Assembly (NCBI GenBank): GCA_037953625.1
Contig: CM075656.1
Location: 82,231,001-82,295,000, forward strand
Reading direction: 5' to 3'
Source: Crotalaria pallida
Taxonomy: Eukaryota > Streptophyta > Magnoliopsida > Fabales > Fabaceae
DNA length: 64,000 nt
A program made the translations under genes and the position numbers. The notes beneath the pieces were generated by a model. It was given only the letters and a program-made list of their open reading frames with translations. It made no database searches and was not told the origin of the DNA. Numbering within the stretch: the stretch's first letter is position 1; each line of letters begins with the position of its first letter. Below, piece by piece: positions 33,582-45,830 of this stretch.

Positions 33582-33620
33582 CTACTCCCCCTCTTACAAG
33601 GAATTTCGTCCCCGAAATTC
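33582..33620 (-). other. Polypurine tract and stem-loop of the Tekay element
   Basis: Minus-strand GTAAGAGGGGGAGTAG precedes the 3' LTR. Next to it GAATTTCG (33601-33608), loop TCCC and CGAAATTC (33613-33620) form a perfect 8-bp stem. The same core is present beside the LARD polypurine tracts. Confidence 0.85.
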
Positions 33621-33623
33621 AAC

Positions 33624-36600
33624 TCATACAAACAAGTCAGGATAATCCTGACGCATCTTATCCTCTAATTCCCAAGATGCTTCTATTACATCTCCACAAA
33701 CCCAGACAACTTTGACCAGATGAATATCCTTCCCTTTCAGTTGCTTGATTCTCCGATCTTCGATGCGAACTGGCACAGCTTTGAAGGTTAGGTTCTCATG
33801 AACTTCTAAGTTATCAGGTTGGATTCTAAGGACAATGGTGGGGTCATGGACATATCTTTTCAATTGAGATACATGGAATACATTATGGAGGTTAGCTAAT
33901 GACGGAGGCAAAGCTAATTGATAGGCTACTGGGCCGATCCTTTTGAGAATTTGATAGGGACCAATGAACTTAGGTGATAATTTCTGGGTTTTCAAGGCTC
34001 TACTAACACCTTTGGTGGGTACAATCCTAATGAACACATGGTCTCCTTCGACAAACTCTAAAGGTTTCCTTCTCTTATCAGCATAGCTTTTCTGCCTACT
34101 CTGAGCCGTCTTCATCTTTGCTTGAATCATCTTGATCTGCTCCGTGGTCTCTTGCACAAAATCTGGCCCAACCAGAGAATTCTCCCCCACTTGAAACCAG
34201 CATAACGGCGTCTGACATTTCCTTCCATACAGAGCTTCAAATGGTGCCATTCCAATGCTCGTGTGGTAACTATTGTTGTAAGTGAATTCCACGAGCGGCA
34301 ACATTTGTTCCCAATTCCCTTGTTCTTCCAGTGCACAAGCTCGCAGAATATCTTCCAATGACTGAATAGTCCTTTCTGTTTGACCATCAGTCTGAGGGTG
34401 ATATGCAGAACTTAGCTTCAATCTTGAACCCAAAGCTTTGTGCAGATCTTGCCAGAATTTCGACGTAAACCTTGGATCACGATCAGACACAATACTTGAT
34501 GGTACCCCATGAAGACGAACAACTTCCTTGATGTACATCTGAGTGAGCTTTGCCAATGAGTAGCGCATATTCACGGGAATGAAATGCGCTGACTTGGTCA
34601 ACCGATCCACGATCACCCAGATTGCATCATGACCAGTAGACGTCCTTGGAAATCCCGACACGAAATCCATCGAGATGCTATCCCACTTCCATACGGGAAC
34701 TTCTAAAGAAAGCAACTCTCCTCCTGGCCTTTGGTGTTCTACCTTCGCCTTTTGACACACCAAACAGCACGCCACATACTCAGCTACATCCTTCTTTAGC
34801 CCCGTCCACCAAAATAATTTCTTCAAGTCCTGATACATTTTGGTAGCGCCTGGATGCATACTCATCTTACTCTTATGCGCTTCATCCAGAATCATTCTCC
34901 TTACTTCCAAATTATCCGGAATACAAATCCTCATTCTAAAACACAAGATTCCATCCTTCCCTTCTTGGAATTCTAACTCTTTACCTTCTTGCATCAACCT
35001 CTTCTTCTCCATAAGTTTCTCATCCTTGTGTTGCAATTCTCGAATCCTTTGCAGGAATTCGTTAGCAACCTGTAGCATCCCCAACTTGATACTCGTCGGC
35101 TCCACTTGCATCGTCAAACTTAAATCCCGAAACTCCTCTATCAGTGCAGCTTCTCTAACCATCATTGCACTGATATGCATTGCCTTTCTACTCAATGCGT
35201 CCGCCACAACGTTAGCCTTCCCAGGATGGTACTGGAGCTCAAACTCATAATCCTTCAAAAACTCCATCCATCTGCGTTGCCTCATATTCAACTCCTTTTG
35301 ATCAAAGAGGTACTTTAAACTCTTATGGTCACTAAACACCCGGAACGTAGTGCCATAGAGATAGTGCCTCCAAATCTTTAAGGCAAACACCACAGCTGCT
35401 AACTCCAGGTCATGGGTTGGATAGTTCATCTCATGAACCTTTAACTGTCTCGAGGCATAAGCGACAACTTGCCCATCTTGCATCAAGACACACCCAAGAC
35501 CTTGTTTCGAGGCGTCACAATACACATCGAAACTCTTCTGTGTATCGGGCAACACTAATACGGGAGACGATGTCAACCTTTCCTTCAACTCCCGAAAACT
35601 CTTTTCACACTCTTCGTCCCATAGGAATGGTTGATCTTTCCGAGTCAACTTCGTCAGAGGCAGTGTGACCTTCAAGAAACCCTCGATAAACCTTCTATAA
35701 TACCCAGCCAATCCGAGAAAACTTCTAACCTCCGTGACCGACTTCGGTTGCTCCCATTGCAAAACCGAATCTACCTTCGTCGGATCAACCGCAATCCCTT
35801 TATCTGAAATCACATGCCCTAAAAACTTAACCTCCTTTAGCCAGAACTCACACTTCGTAAGTTTGGCATACAGCTGCTTCTCCTTCAAGATGCTTAACAC
35901 TACCCTCAAATGTTCAGCATGCTCTTTGGGGCTCTTAGAGTAGATCAGAATATCGTCAATGAACACAACCACGAATGAATCTAGATGAGGTCTAAAGATT
36001 CGATTCATGTAGTCCATGAAGATAGCTGGTGCATTAGTCAATCCGAATGGCATTACGACATACTCATAATGTCCGTATCGAGATCGGAATGCAGTCTTAG
36101 AGATATCCTCCTCTCTAATCCTAATCTGATGGTACCCCGACCTCAAATCAATCTTGGAAAATACTGATGCCCCACGTACTTGATCCATAAGGTCATCTAT
36201 CCGTGGCAACGGATACTTGTTCTTGATGGTGACCTTATTCAGCTGCCGATAGTCTATACACATCCTCATGCTACCATCCTTTTTCTTGACGAATAGGACA
36301 GGAGCACCCCAAGGTGAGACGCTTGGTCGGATCATCTGTTTCTGTAGCAACTCCTCAATCTGCTTCTTCATCTCTGCCATTTCCGGTGGTGCCATTCTAT
36401 AAGGAGCGATAGAAATGGGACCAGCTCCGGGAATTAGGTCGATACCAAATTCAATCTCTCTTCTTGGTGACAGACCAGGAATCTCATCAGCAAACACTTC
36501 TGGAAACTCTCGAACAACAGGAATCTCTTCCATCTTCGGACCACTCTCCTCCACCTCTGAGTTGAATAGACACATGTAGCCCAATGGTTTTGGGTCTCTA

Positions 36601-37958
36601 TAGGCTACTAGTTTTCTATCACAATCAATGATCACTTGGTTCCGACTTAACCAGTCCATCCCCAAGATCACATCTAATTGTGTCAAGGGTAAGCAGATCA
36701 AGTCTACTTTAGAGGTTTGCCCTAACACTTCTATACAACAGTTAAGACATGCTCTAGAAACAACTACAGGAGCATTAGTAGGGGTTTCTACTTTGAGAAC
36801 ATAAGGCATTTCAGACACAATCAAGCCTAAACGGTTTACACATTCATATGAAACAAATGAATGCGTTGCACCAGAGTCAAACAAAACATAACAAGGCTGA
36901 CCATTAAGCAAGTATTTACCTTGCACCAGATCAGAAGATCGATTCGCTTCCACACCATTAAGGGTGAAGACCCTTCCTTGAGTCACCGGTCTATCTACAG
37001 CTCCTCTGGAATTGGCCTTGGCTGGTTCCTTGCAATCTCTTGCAAAGTGTCCCGGCTTTCCACAGTTAAAACATCCACTGGTTCCCCAGCAAACACGACC
37101 ATAATGGTTGTGTTTGCATTTTTCGCAGAATGGAGCTTCGCTCCGATAATTTCTTCCCTCAGAACCACCAACCTTGCCCTTGCCTTTCCCTCTGCGATCA
37201 TATGGACCTTTGCCTCGATTGTTGAAACCCTTACGCCTTTGTGGTCCACAGCTCTGATTGTCCTTCTTCTCTGAGACTTGCATCTCCTCAGCTTTGGTGT
37301 CGTCTTCATACATCCTACACATATCTACCAGTGCAGGAAAACTTTGGATTCGCTGATAGCTAAAAATTGACTTTAGCTTGGGCCTTAAGCCTCCTTCAAA
37401 CTTTATACACTTGCTCCTTTCATCTGGATTGTTCTGATAGTATGGAGAGTACTTCATCAGCTCCTCAAATTTAGCTGCGTACTCACCCACACTCATGTTC
37501 CCTTGTTTCAGTTGCAAGAATTCCACCTCTTTCTTCCTCCTTAGATCCTCAGGAAAATATTTCTGGAGAAACTTCTCCATAAATACTCCCCAGCTTATCT
37601 CCCTTCCTTCATATTGCAAAAGCTGCATGGTGTGATTCCACCAATTCTCCGCTTCATCCTCCAACATGTAGGTTGCATACGCCACCTTCTGAATATCAGA
37701 ACACTCCAAAGTCCTCAAAATCTTGTCCATAGTATGAATCCATTTGTTGGCTTCCTCCGGTTTAAATCCTCCTTCAAACTTTGGCGGATTGCAGCTCCTA
37801 AAATCAGCCAGAGTCTTCGCCTCAGTGTTACCCACATTACACTGATGAGGCGGATTAGCCGGTTGAGATGGTTGCTGAGACTGCCTTTGCATGGCTTCCA
37901 GTACCGTGGTGATTCGTTCCAACATCGTATTAGTGTGATTTTGGTTTCTAGTTGCCAT
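33624..37958 (-). CDS. Tekay gag-pol polyprotein (1444 aa), intact
   Basis: A single frame from ATG 37958. Gag core about residues 60-230; zinc sites [13 protein letters not shown] (278-290) and canonical knuckle [14 protein letters not shown] (296-309). Protease active site DSGATHS (Asp 361). Reverse transcriptase about 510-700 with [19 protein letters not shown] and FIDD (666-669). RNase H about 808-925 ([20 protein letters not shown]). Integrase with an HHCC zinc site about 1028-1068 and DDE residues Asp 1098, Asp 1159 and Glu 1195. A chromodomain-like C-terminus about 1395-1444 ([15 protein letters not shown]), a segment that in chromoviruses guides integration to heterochromatin. All key residues are present, no stop or frameshift: a potentially active element. 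Confidence 0.95.
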   Translation of the reverse strand: MATRNQNHTNTMLERITTVLEAMQRQSQQPSQPANPPHQCNVGNTEAKTLADFRSCNPPKFEGGFKPEEANKWIHTMDKILRTLECSDIQKVAYATYMLEDEAENWWNHTMQLLQYEGREISWGVFMEKFLQKYFPEDLRRKKEVEFLQLKQGNMSVGEYAAKFEELMKYSPYYQNNPDERSKCIKFEGGLRPKLKSIFSYQRIQSFPALVDMCRMYEDDTKAEEMQVSEKKDNQSCGPQRRKGFNNRGKGPYDRRGKGKGKVGGSEGRNYRSEAPFCEKCKHNHYGRVCWGTSGCFNCGKPGHFARDCKEPAKANSRGAVDRPVTQGRVFTLNGVEANRSSDLVQGKYLLNGQPCYVLFDSGATHSFVSYECVNRLGLIVSEMPYVLKVETPTNAPVVVSRACLNCCIEVLGQTSKVDLICLPLTQLDVILGMDWLSRNQVIIDCDRKLVAYRDPKPLGYMCLFNSEVEESGPKMEEIPVVREFPEVFADEIPGLSPRREIEFGIDLIPGAGPISIAPYRMAPPEMAEMKKQIEELLQKQMIRPSVSPWGAPVLFVKKKDGSMRMCIDYRQLNKVTIKNKYPLPRIDDLMDQVRGASVFSKIDLRSGYHQIRIREEDISKTAFRSRYGHYEYVVMPFGLTNAPAIFMDYMNRIFRPHLDSFVVVFIDDILIYSKSPKEHAEHLRVVLSILKEKQLYAKLTKCEFWLKEVKFLGHVISDKGIAVDPTKVDSVLQWEQPKSVTEVRSFLGLAGYYRRFIEGFLKVTLPLTKLTRKDQPFLWDEECEKSFRELKERLTSSPVLVLPDTQKSFDVYCDASKQGLGCVLMQDGQVVAYASRQLKVHEMNYPTHDLELAAVVFALKIWRHYLYGTTFRVFSDHKSLKYLFDQKELNMRQRRWMEFLKDYEFELQYHPGKANVVADALSRKAMHISAMMVREAALIEEFRDLSLTMQVEPTSIKLGMLQVANEFLQRIRELQHKDEKLMEKKRLMQEGKELEFQEGKDGILCFRMRICIPDNLEVRRMILDEAHKSKMSMHPGATKMYQDLKKLFWWTGLKKDVAEYVACCLVCQKAKVEHQRPGGELLSLEVPVWKWDSISMDFVSGFPRTSTGHDAIWVIVDRLTKSAHFIPVNMRYSLAKLTQMYIKEVVRLHGVPSSIVSDRDPRFTSKFWQDLHKALGSRLKLSSAYHPQTDGQTERTIQSLEDILRACALEEQGNWEQMLPLVEFTYNNSYHTSIGMAPFEALYGRKCQTPLCWFQVGENSLVGPDFVQETTEQIKMIQAKMKTAQSRQKSYADKRRKPLEFVEGDHVFIRIVPTKGVSRALKTQKLSPKFIGPYQILKRIGPVAYQLALPPSLANLHNVFHVSQLKRYVHDPTIVLRIQPDNLEVHENLTFKAVPVRIEDRRIKQLKGKDIHLVKVVWVCGDVIEASWELEDKMRQDYPDLFV

Positions 37959-38248
37959 ATTAGACCTGCGCTATGGACTTATGGTCACATATGTTGAACT
38001 AAAGAAACTTTCATTACACCACCTATACTAAGGCTCTATCCTAAGCTTATTAGATCTACAATCAATGGCGTCTTGTACTCAAAAGAGACAAGATACAAAC
38101 AATTCAGGGTATTCAAACCTCAATCAAACGATACAATAACATTCAAATAATGTAAATGCGTTGGAGATACCTGCTTGATGTTGATGGCTACCTTTCTGGA
38201 ACCACTTCTACTACTACAGGATCTGACTTTTGCTCTGATACCACTAAG
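37959..38248 (-). other. Tekay leader with primer-binding site
   Basis: 290 bp between the 5' LTR and gag. TGGTATCAGAGC (minus strand, 38232-38243) is a perfect tRNA-iMet primer site five bases from the LTR. Nothing else is recognised. Confidence 0.88.
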
Positions 38249-38961
38249 TGTGACACCCTTCCGGATTACCCAAATATAATCTAGTATTTATGCTTTATAT
38301 TGGATAATATATGGACTTGTGAGCTAAGAAAATATGGTAAATGAAATTTACTTTATAGCGGGTGCACAATTCATCAAATGGAACTCTTGGAGAATAAATT
38401 CTAAAATCCTTTAAAACACTTGTATCGAGTTCGGCGATTTCTAAAACCTTTTCTCAAACAGGATAACATTCGTTCTTTAGAAATTTCTTTACATTTTACA
38501 ATCAATTGAAGCTACCCATACTTTGTTCAATAAAACTGATACCGTCAATTAATACTTATAGCCGAGCTCATTTATAAGTTAAATCAGAGTAAGCGGAAAT
38601 TACTGGACTATGCAACTGATATAATATAAACATAGATTTTCATATATACGAAAGAGTCATTCATACATAGTCCATGAGATAAGTCACCAAGTTCCAAAAT
38701 ATAACAAGTCCATATAAACAGATCTACATCACTATGATACTATAACCCTAGAGTAAAACATATGTACAATATATACATAATCAAAATACAACCCCAGGGA
38801 TAGTCACGTAGATCCATTAGCATCAGATGCAGTAGTAGTAGCAGCAGTAGTCTCCCAAAAACATAGGTAATAAGATAGTAGCATCATCATCACAGCAGCA
38901 GCAGCACATCTCCTCCACACACCGGATCCTCGGATCCACATCATACACCATATGCATGTAC

Positions 38962-39432
38962 CTAGGGATCATCGTCCCTCCAGTCACTCCCAGTAGAATG
39001 CACGACAGGCTCGCTCCCACTCTCGTCCTCCACCGGATCCTCCTCGATCTCATCCGAGGGAGAGTGTACCCTACCACTGGGTACCGGGTCAGGTGATGGT
39101 GAAACCCTGACGGGGCTCCTCGAATAAGAGGGGGGAGTCTCCTCGCGGACGACTCTCGAAGAAAAAGGGTGAGAGCGGGTAGGTTGAAAATGAAAACTAT
39201 GGTAAGAGTGAGCTGGTCGCGTGGGAGGTGGTCCATGATAAGTATAAAACGGGGGTGCATGCATAGTGTATATAATGGGAATCCTAAACCTACGAGGACG
39301 GAATCGTATCAGCGGGTTAGGGTGGTAGAATGTGAACTCTACCTCCCCCTCATACACCGCGTGATGGTCCTCATAGATCCATACGCCACTAGGAAGTGGC
39401 CGGATCTCGATGCAAGCAATGTAACGAGACAT
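38962..39432 (-). CDS. Sense-strand 156-aa open frame inside the other Tekay LTR
   Basis: Counterpart of 30746-31216 with the same start, stop and length; differs at three residues (Val to Ala, Arg to His, Arg to Gln relative to the other copy). In this 5' LTR it would lie upstream of gag in the genomic transcript if transcription starts before 39432. No known domain. Confidence 0.3.
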   Translation of the reverse strand: MSRYIACIEIRPLPSGVWIYEDHHAVYEGEVEFTFYHPNPLIRFRPRRFRIPIIYTMHAPPFYTYHGPPPTRPAHSYHSFHFQPTRSHPFSSRVVREETPPSYSRSPVRVSPSPDPVPSGRVHSPSDEIEEDPVEDESGSEPVVHSTGSDWRDDDP

Positions 39433-40149
39433 AACCTACATGGGCATAGGGGTAAGCAATTCTACTCACATAATCAATAGAGAATAAATCATGCAACATA
39501 TGAAAGATAATAATGCATCAATTAATAACAATCACAATTAGCATCTAGCAAGTATCAGATGCACATAGGATGCTCACACTTAATTCAGGTATATCAATTG
39601 CATTAAGTGAATGACATGATGCATGACTTTAACTCTCAACTTATCTCCACATTTTCTAAGTCACTCTCTGACGTCCATCCCTGACAACCCAGCACTCCAC
39701 AGTGCGTTGTATTCCTAGGTATACAACAATTCGTACATTCACCTAGAATGTACACGTCAAGCTTGGTATCCATGCCACCCGAGCATATCCCGTCATCCAA
39801 ACGGATCGTCATCCAAACGATATATCCATATCGGCATCCACAAAGCCGACCACGTCAACGACGTGTCATCAAGCAAGCGTATTGGCACTCCCAGAGGCCC
39901 TCCACATGTTTATCGAAACATGAATACGTCCTACCATCCAAACTCTAGAATGAATGCATTTTAGACTTAGGGAAAATTGATTAATACTTTACTTGCCACC
40001 TAGGCTTAATTTTCAAAATGGATCGTCACCGAACGATCTAATTGTATTTATCAATTTCTCTAAGTCTTTGATCCCTTGAATTATCCTTAATAATTCCTTA
40101 ATTAATTAAGTTAGAATTGAAAATGATGTTTTCAGATTCTGGGCATTTT

Positions 40150-40472
40150 ACTCGAGTAAAGTTCATAATACTCGAGTGTTCTGGAGATTTTCCAGATTAC
40201 TCGAGTGTTCTTAAGCTTACTCGAGTGTTCATGTCTTTCTGAGGATTTGGGTTTGAATGTCAACAATTTACTCGAGTAGTTCATGAGTTACTCGAGTGTT
40301 CTTGGACTTTTCCAGAATACTCGAGTGACTTTGAATGACTCGAGTGTTTGACCTATAACAATTCTCAGTTCATGCCCGATACTCGAGTACCAGACAAAAT
40401 ACTCGAGTGTTCTTATGACATTTACTTTATTTTGAACATGATTTACTCGAGTACTTTGCCATTTACTCGAGT
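40150..40472. repeat. Paired palindrome array ACTCGAGT (Tekay 5' LTR)
   Basis: The same six pairs as 31934-32256, all palindromes intact; the seventh pair is at 41507-41534. Confidence 0.92.
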
Positions 40473-41802
40473 GTTTCGCAGCTGACAGTATTGAAAACTG
40501 GTTTTAACATGCCATTTTCATTTCTACTCAATTTAAGTCCATTTCAGGGATCCACAGAGTTAACATATCATTAATCAAACATGTTACAACACTTATTTCA
40601 ATTCAAAACACAGAATTGACAGAGAAATCATTGATTATGCATAAAAAGGCATTTTAACAACTCAATACCTAAAATCACACAATAAGCATAATATTCATGA
40701 AACAAAGCTCATTTAAGTTCACATGCATGATAACAAACTTGCTCAATATGGATTTAGAGCATGGATTGGTCTCCAAACCAAAGTTCCTATAGAATCTAAG
40801 CCCTTAAAGCCTCTTGGTGGCTCTCTAACACATTTAATGGATTTCAAACTCTATCTAGTGAATATAATTACTTCCCCTTACCTCTCAGATGTGAATCAAC
40901 AGAAAGAAATCCAAAGAAAGCTCTCCAAACCCAGAAATCCACTTGAACTTCTCATGCATGACAGTTTTGAGTGCATCACCAAAACCAAATTGGTTTACCC
41001 ACAAAACAGAGATAAGAATTGGGGAAAATTAGATTTCTAAGCTCTATGAAACATCATCTAACTAAAGGAATTGAGTTTGAGACTCAAGAACTCAAGAGCT
41101 TACCAGAATCGATGATCACAGTGAGCTCCAGACACCAACTCAAGCAAGAACAGCTCCACTTCAAGACTTCGATTCTCTCAATCCACACACTCAAACCTCA
41201 CAACTTTGGTGTCTATACAAAGCTCGTGATGTGAGCTTTGTATTGGTGTATAGATTATCACTCAACTTAACTCACAGAGGAAGAATCGAAGAACACAATT
41301 CGAAAACCCTAACTCTTCTAATCTTCAACAAGTTGATCGAAATTCTCAACCAAGGGACAATGATGCGTTTAAATAGGCCAATGGAAAGCTCATGCGGGGC
41401 GACACGACGCCTATGGCGTTGGCATGGTGGTGATTTCGTGTCACCATCACGAAATCGTTGGCTGTGACTCACCAAACGCACTAACTCGTGCAGTTTGACC
41501 CAGAATACTCGAGTATTCCAGAAAATACTCGAGTGTTTTACCCAGATTTTGAAAAATAATTATTTTATTTACTTTCCCACCAAAACCTTTCCTATAATTG
41601 CTTCTAGGTCCCAACCCAGGGACTAATATGCAAAATATACATTTTAGGCATTTAAATTATTTATTAAATAATTTCTCACATGCAAGCTAATTACATACAC
41701 ACATATTTTAATCAAGGATTAATTTGAAAACTAATAATTATAATTAAATTATAATTAACATTTCATTAATCGGGGATTAAAATTTTGGGGTGTTACAGCA
41801 GC

Positions 41803-41983
41803 AATACGTAATGACTAATGTGGTGACATAATTGATCTTTAAATAATTATATTTGTGGTTGGAGGACTAAATTGGTGGCAAAACAATCTTTGGAGGACCA
41901 AATTAACTATTTACTTTTGTTATAAATAAGAGTATAATTGGAATAAGCAATGTTAATTATGTATTGAGTTTGTAAAAAAGTAA
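41803..41983 (+). other. Remainder of the unit 2 3' flank after the Tekay element
   Basis: Continues the F-box 3' flank (AATACGTAATGACTAATG onwards), matching 26193-26375 of unit 1. No gene. Confidence 0.8.
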
Positions 41984-42107
41984 TCTATACTATATAATAG
42001 CCCATGTGTACTATTCCACAGGCGGAACACCCACTTGCTAAGTGGTGGTGGGCCCGAGGAGTAGTACTCAACTAGTACTACTTATTTCTTTTTTTTAAGG
42101 GAAGTAC

Positions 42108-42785
42108 TGCTTTTACCATGCAGCGGTTCTTGGTGCTCTGACTCTTTTTTTATTTTTTATTTTAATAAACCTAATATATTAATAAAAATATGTTTTGGGT
42201 TTTCTGTGTTCTTTTTATGTAGATGTTTTTGTTATTTGGATTTGAATTTTTTTTATTATAGGCTTCCTGACACAGCTAATGCTCCAAACAAGTAAAATAT
42301 AAAACAAGTGTGCTTCTACCATGCGCCGGTTTTTGGTGCTCCGACTTTTTTTTTATTTTTTTATTTTAATAAATCTAATATATTAAAAAAAATATATGCT
42401 TTGGGTTTTCTGTGTTCTTTTTATGTACATGTTTTTGTTATTTAGATTTGAATTTTTTTATTATAGGCTTCCTGACACAGCTAATGCTCCAAACAAGTAA
42501 AATATAAAACAAGTGTGGTTCTACCATGCACCGGTTTTTGGTGCTCCGGCTTTTTTTTTCATTTTTTTATTTTAATAAATCTAATATATTAAAAAAAATA
42601 TGTTTTGAGTTTTCTTTGTTCTTTTTATGTACATGTTTTTGTTTTTTGGATTTGAATTTTTTTTATTATAGGCTTCCTGACACAGCTAATGTTCCAAACA
42701 AGTAAAATATAAAACAAGTGTGCTTCTACTATGCGTCGGTTTTTGGTGCTCCGACTCTTTTTTTTATTTTTTTTAACTGTTTTAT
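42108..42785 (+). repeat. About 205-bp tandem repeat block (unit 3)
   Basis: Monomer starts at 42108, 42311, 42516 and 42721 (periods 203, 205, 205), matching unit 2 in copy number. Confidence 0.88.
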
Positions 42786-42990
42786 AAAGAAAGTTTAATA
42801 AATAAGGGTGTAGTGGGAAAAGTTGTATTAATTATATATTGGGTTTTATAAAGAACAGTACATATAAAACATGAGACAAAAGTCTACAAACACTACATAT
42901 GAAACGGAGGCCGGGAGTATTTCTTTCATTATTTTCAATTTGTTATCTCATTCAATATTATTTTTATTCACAAATTAATAATCTATAATA

Positions 42991-43229
42991 CTCCCTGCGT
43001 CCCACAAGGATGGTAACAAATTGAAAAAGTCAAAAAATTAAGGAGACATGCATTTAATTGTTTGCCTAACACATAGACCAATTATTAAACACCTAATTTA
43101 ATGCATTTTGCAGTGATCAACTAATTGCAATTCAAAGTTTACAATTTCTAAACTTTTCATTTATTATTTTAACTTTAGTTTAGGACAAAAATTTTGTGTT
43201 TTTTTAACATCCTTGTGGGACGGAGGGAG
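42991..43229. mobile_element. Stowaway-like MITE, 239 bp (unit 3)
   Basis: TA-flanked copy with well-preserved CTCCCT termini; orthologous to the other units. Confidence 0.9.
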
Positions 43230-43454
43230 TATATAATATCATATATAAAAAAAATAATTAATCTTAAGTCAAATTTGTAAAACATATCTATTAAATTTGG
43301 AATAACTTTTTTATTTAAAAAAGAGGATTTGTTTCCCAAAGGAAAAGTCAAATTTGTCAAACATATATAATAATTTTGTAATAACTTTTTTTAAAACAAA
43401 GGATTTGTTTCCATAAGAAAAAAGATTTTTTCCCAAGATTGTTTAAAAGTCAAA

Positions 43455-43668
43455 AGTAGATGATTATATATGATTTTTAACTTACACATTCAAACATATT
43501 GTTTATTGGCTCTTTATATTCTTCCCATCTATGATAGATATTTTCAAAGACTCACACCTCATGGCAAAAAAAAAAAAGAAAAGAGTTCATGCCTTCTATT
43601 TATTTCCTTCCTCAGTTATCAATTAATCAGTAAAAGTTTAGAACTTTACCTCCCTCGTTCTGTGTCAA

Positions 43669-43700
<32 letters not shown>

Positions 43701-43740
43701 TTGATAGCACTTTCTCGATCTTCTATCTTCTCACCCACCC
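43455..43740 (+). promoter_or_regulatory. Putative promoter and leader of F-box copy 3
   Basis: TATATAT at 43465-43471. The microsatellite (about 43669-43701) has the longest CA run of the five copies. Confidence 0.45.
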
Positions 43741-45018
43741 ATGGTTCACATTGGCCTCGTTGATGCTAATGATAACCCTCTTGAGAACGATGTCGTTGAA
43801 AAAACAACAAAAAACACCAGCACCACCACCAAAAGGTGGCGATTCGCTACCAGCTCCAACACCCAAACCCTAACTTCACCACCCAAGGCTCATGGCGATT
43901 TGTCTCACGATCCATTTCCCACCCTTCCATATGAGCTCAACACTGAAATCATCTCTAGGCTCCCAGTGAAAATCCTCATGCAATTCAAGTGCATAAACAA
44001 GCCTTGGAAAACCCTAATTTCAGATCCCCAATTTGCGAGGAAGCATCTTTCGAAGGTAAACTCAACCCACCTCATCCTCAGTTTCTCGAATCCCTCCCAT
44101 GAGTTCCTTGTTAAATCTTACTCTCTTAAATCCATGTTTGAAAGCACAAAATCCATGTTTGAAAGAACAACCCCTATTCCCGAGGAGCTCGAGTACCCTT
44201 TGAGAACTCGAAACCGTTATAGTTTGTTTGTGGGGTCATGTGATGGAATTCTATGTTTCTCCATACGTGGTGGCGGTGGTGTACTTTTATGGAACCCCGC
44301 TATTCGAAAATACAAAATGTTGCCATCTTCGAAGCCTCCAAAGAAAAACAGTTATAGCATATATGGATTTGGTTATGATCATTGTAGTGATACTTACAAG
44401 GTGGTCGCAGTTTATTGCAATAAGCATGATAATTGTGGCAAGTTTATGTCTAAAACTGAAGCCAAAGTTCACACTTTGGGTACTGATTGCTGGAAAAGAG
44501 TTCAGGAGTTTCCTTCTGATTTTGAAATCATTTCACCTGGGAAATTTGTGAGTGGCACGCTCAATTGGTTAGCATTTAACCGTGTCGCTTCTAATTCTTC
44601 TAATTGGATTGTTATTTCTCAAGATTTGGGCAATGAGTCTTGTCAAGAACTATCACAACCTGTATATGGGATAGACGTTGTTAACTTGACTTTGGGTGTA
44701 TTGAGGAACTGTTTATGTACTCTTGCTTATAGCGGGACATTTTCAGATGTTTGGCTTATGAAAGATTATGGAGATAATAAGTCATGGGCGAAATTGTTTC
44801 GCATTCCTCCTTATATGGAAGAAGTTGATTCTTTTCCATATTTAAATGTGCTTTGTATTTCTGAGGATGAAGAAGTGCTATTGGAGTACAACTCAAAAAA
44901 GATAGTTGTTTATAATATCAGAAATGAAACTTTTAGGAATCTTGAGATTCAATACCTGGTCAATGGTTGGGCTGTCCCACATCTCCATGTTGAGAGTTTG
45001 ATATCACCTCTTTTTTAA
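43741..45018 (+). CDS. F-box/FBA-domain protein, tandem copy 3 (425 aa)
   Basis: Intact intronless copy; F-box about 57-103, FBA domain about 160-400, predicted SCF substrate receptor with unknown target. Distinguishing residues: Gly 5, Lys 21, Arg 142 (within the KSMFEST duplication), His 229, Gly 233 and Glu 361. It has the most private changes, with copy 4, among the complete copies, though all remain alignable without gaps. Its 3' flank lacks the Tekay element. Confidence 0.94.
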   Translation: MVHIGLVDANDNPLENDVVEKTTKNTSTTTKRWRFATSSNTQTLTSPPKAHGDLSHDPFPTLPYELNTEIISRLPVKILMQFKCINKPWKTLISDPQFARKHLSKVNSTHLILSFSNPSHEFLVKSYSLKSMFESTKSMFERTTPIPEELEYPLRTRNRYSLFVGSCDGILCFSIRGGGGVLLWNPAIRKYKMLPSSKPPKKNSYSIYGFGYDHCSDTYKVVAVYCNKHDNCGKFMSKTEAKVHTLGTDCWKRVQEFPSDFEIISPGKFVSGTLNWLAFNRVASNSSNWIVISQDLGNESCQELSQPVYGIDVVNLTLGVLRNCLCTLAYSGTFSDVWLMKDYGDNKSWAKLFRIPPYMEEVDSFPYLNVLCISEDEEVLLEYNSKKIVVYNIRNETFRNLEIQYLVNGWAVPHLHVESLISPLF

Positions 45019-45830
45019 TATTAGGAAGCAGGTCTTAAGCTATGTCATTTGCACAAGTACTAATAATTGTATCTTATATATCTCTCTTTATGCTATGGAT
45101 ATTATATTTGTTTCAATATATACTTGTTGATTGATAAAGAGTATGTGTTGCTTTTAATTATTTGTGTTTAGAATTTATTGGTTTATTGATTTTTCTTGCA
45201 TCATACAAAGTTCACAGTCATGCATTGCACATTAATATGTGATTATTAATGTGGTTTTCCAATGTGGAAATTAAGGTTTATGTATTATGCCAAGTCACTC
45301 CACGATATGTAAGTTTCAAAAAATGCTCGCTAAGACACAAATTCTGCAATGTTTGTTTCAAATATTTCACATTACATTAGGATGTAAAGAAAACTATATT
45401 CAGCGAAGTATATGAAATTAGAAAAGAATATTATTAATGTAATTTATTTTTATGTATAACAATTTTTTTCGAAGAGATTTTTTTCCCTATTCCAAATTTT
45501 TACGAGGAAAAATCTCCGTTGACGAGACGCTAAATAGACGGTTCCCATGGGGATCACTAAACCTAGAATACGATCATCCCTATTTTTAATACCGCAAGTG
45601 CTTTTGTCTCGACCCTAGCCACTGTTAAATTATTGCTAAGTAACGCACCAATACGTAATGACTAATGTGGTGACATAATTGATCTTTAAATAATTATATT
45701 TGTGGTTGGAGGACTAAATTGGTGGCAAAACAATCTTTGGAGGACCAAATTAACTATTTACTATTGTTATAAATAAGAGTATAATTGGAATAAGCAATGT
45801 TAATTATGTATTGAATTTGTAAAAAAGTAA
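45019..45830 (+). other. 3' flank of F-box copy 3
   Basis: Matches the flank of copies 1 and 4; carries CGCACCAATACG where others have CGCAGCAATACG. No gene. Confidence 0.75.

Larger units (their letters stand above)
30033..41797 (-). mobile_element. Complete Tekay/Del-lineage chromovirus (Ty3/gypsy LTR retrotransposon)
   Basis: 11.8 kb with two LTRs of equal length (3549 bp, 30033-33581 and 38249-41797), a 5-bp TSD, a tRNA-iMet primer site (38232-38243), a polypurine tract (33582-33596) and one uninterrupted 1444-aa gag-pol. Hand comparison of the LTRs shows about 13 substitutions, near 0.4 percent, so the insertion is recent. Long LTRs, the gene order and the C-terminal chromodomain-like segment place it in the Tekay/Del clade. 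Nothing visible prevents autonomy. Confidence 0.94.
38249..41797 (-). repeat. Tekay LTR (element 5' LTR)
   Basis: 3549 bp, partner of 30033-33581 shifted by 8216 bp without net indels. It carries the same ACTCGAGT arrays and the same 156-aa sense frame; this copy would drive element transcription. Confidence 0.94.
26376..41983 (+). repeat. F-box tandem unit 2 (interrupted by Tekay element)
   Basis: The unit runs from the Helitron-like motif at 26376 to the next at 41984. After removing the Tekay element and one TSD it is about 3.84 kb, equal to unit 3. It holds about 3.3 tandem repeats and no 282-bp MITE. Confidence 0.85.
41984..45830 (+). repeat. F-box tandem unit 3
   Basis: 3847 bp from one Helitron-like motif to the next; uninterrupted, so it is the best reference for the unit layout. 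No 282-bp MITE. Confidence 0.88.

Noticed and set aside
38232..38243. tRNA-like sequence near the Tekay LTR
   Set aside because: It is only the 12-base primer-binding complement to tRNA-iMet, not a tRNA gene.
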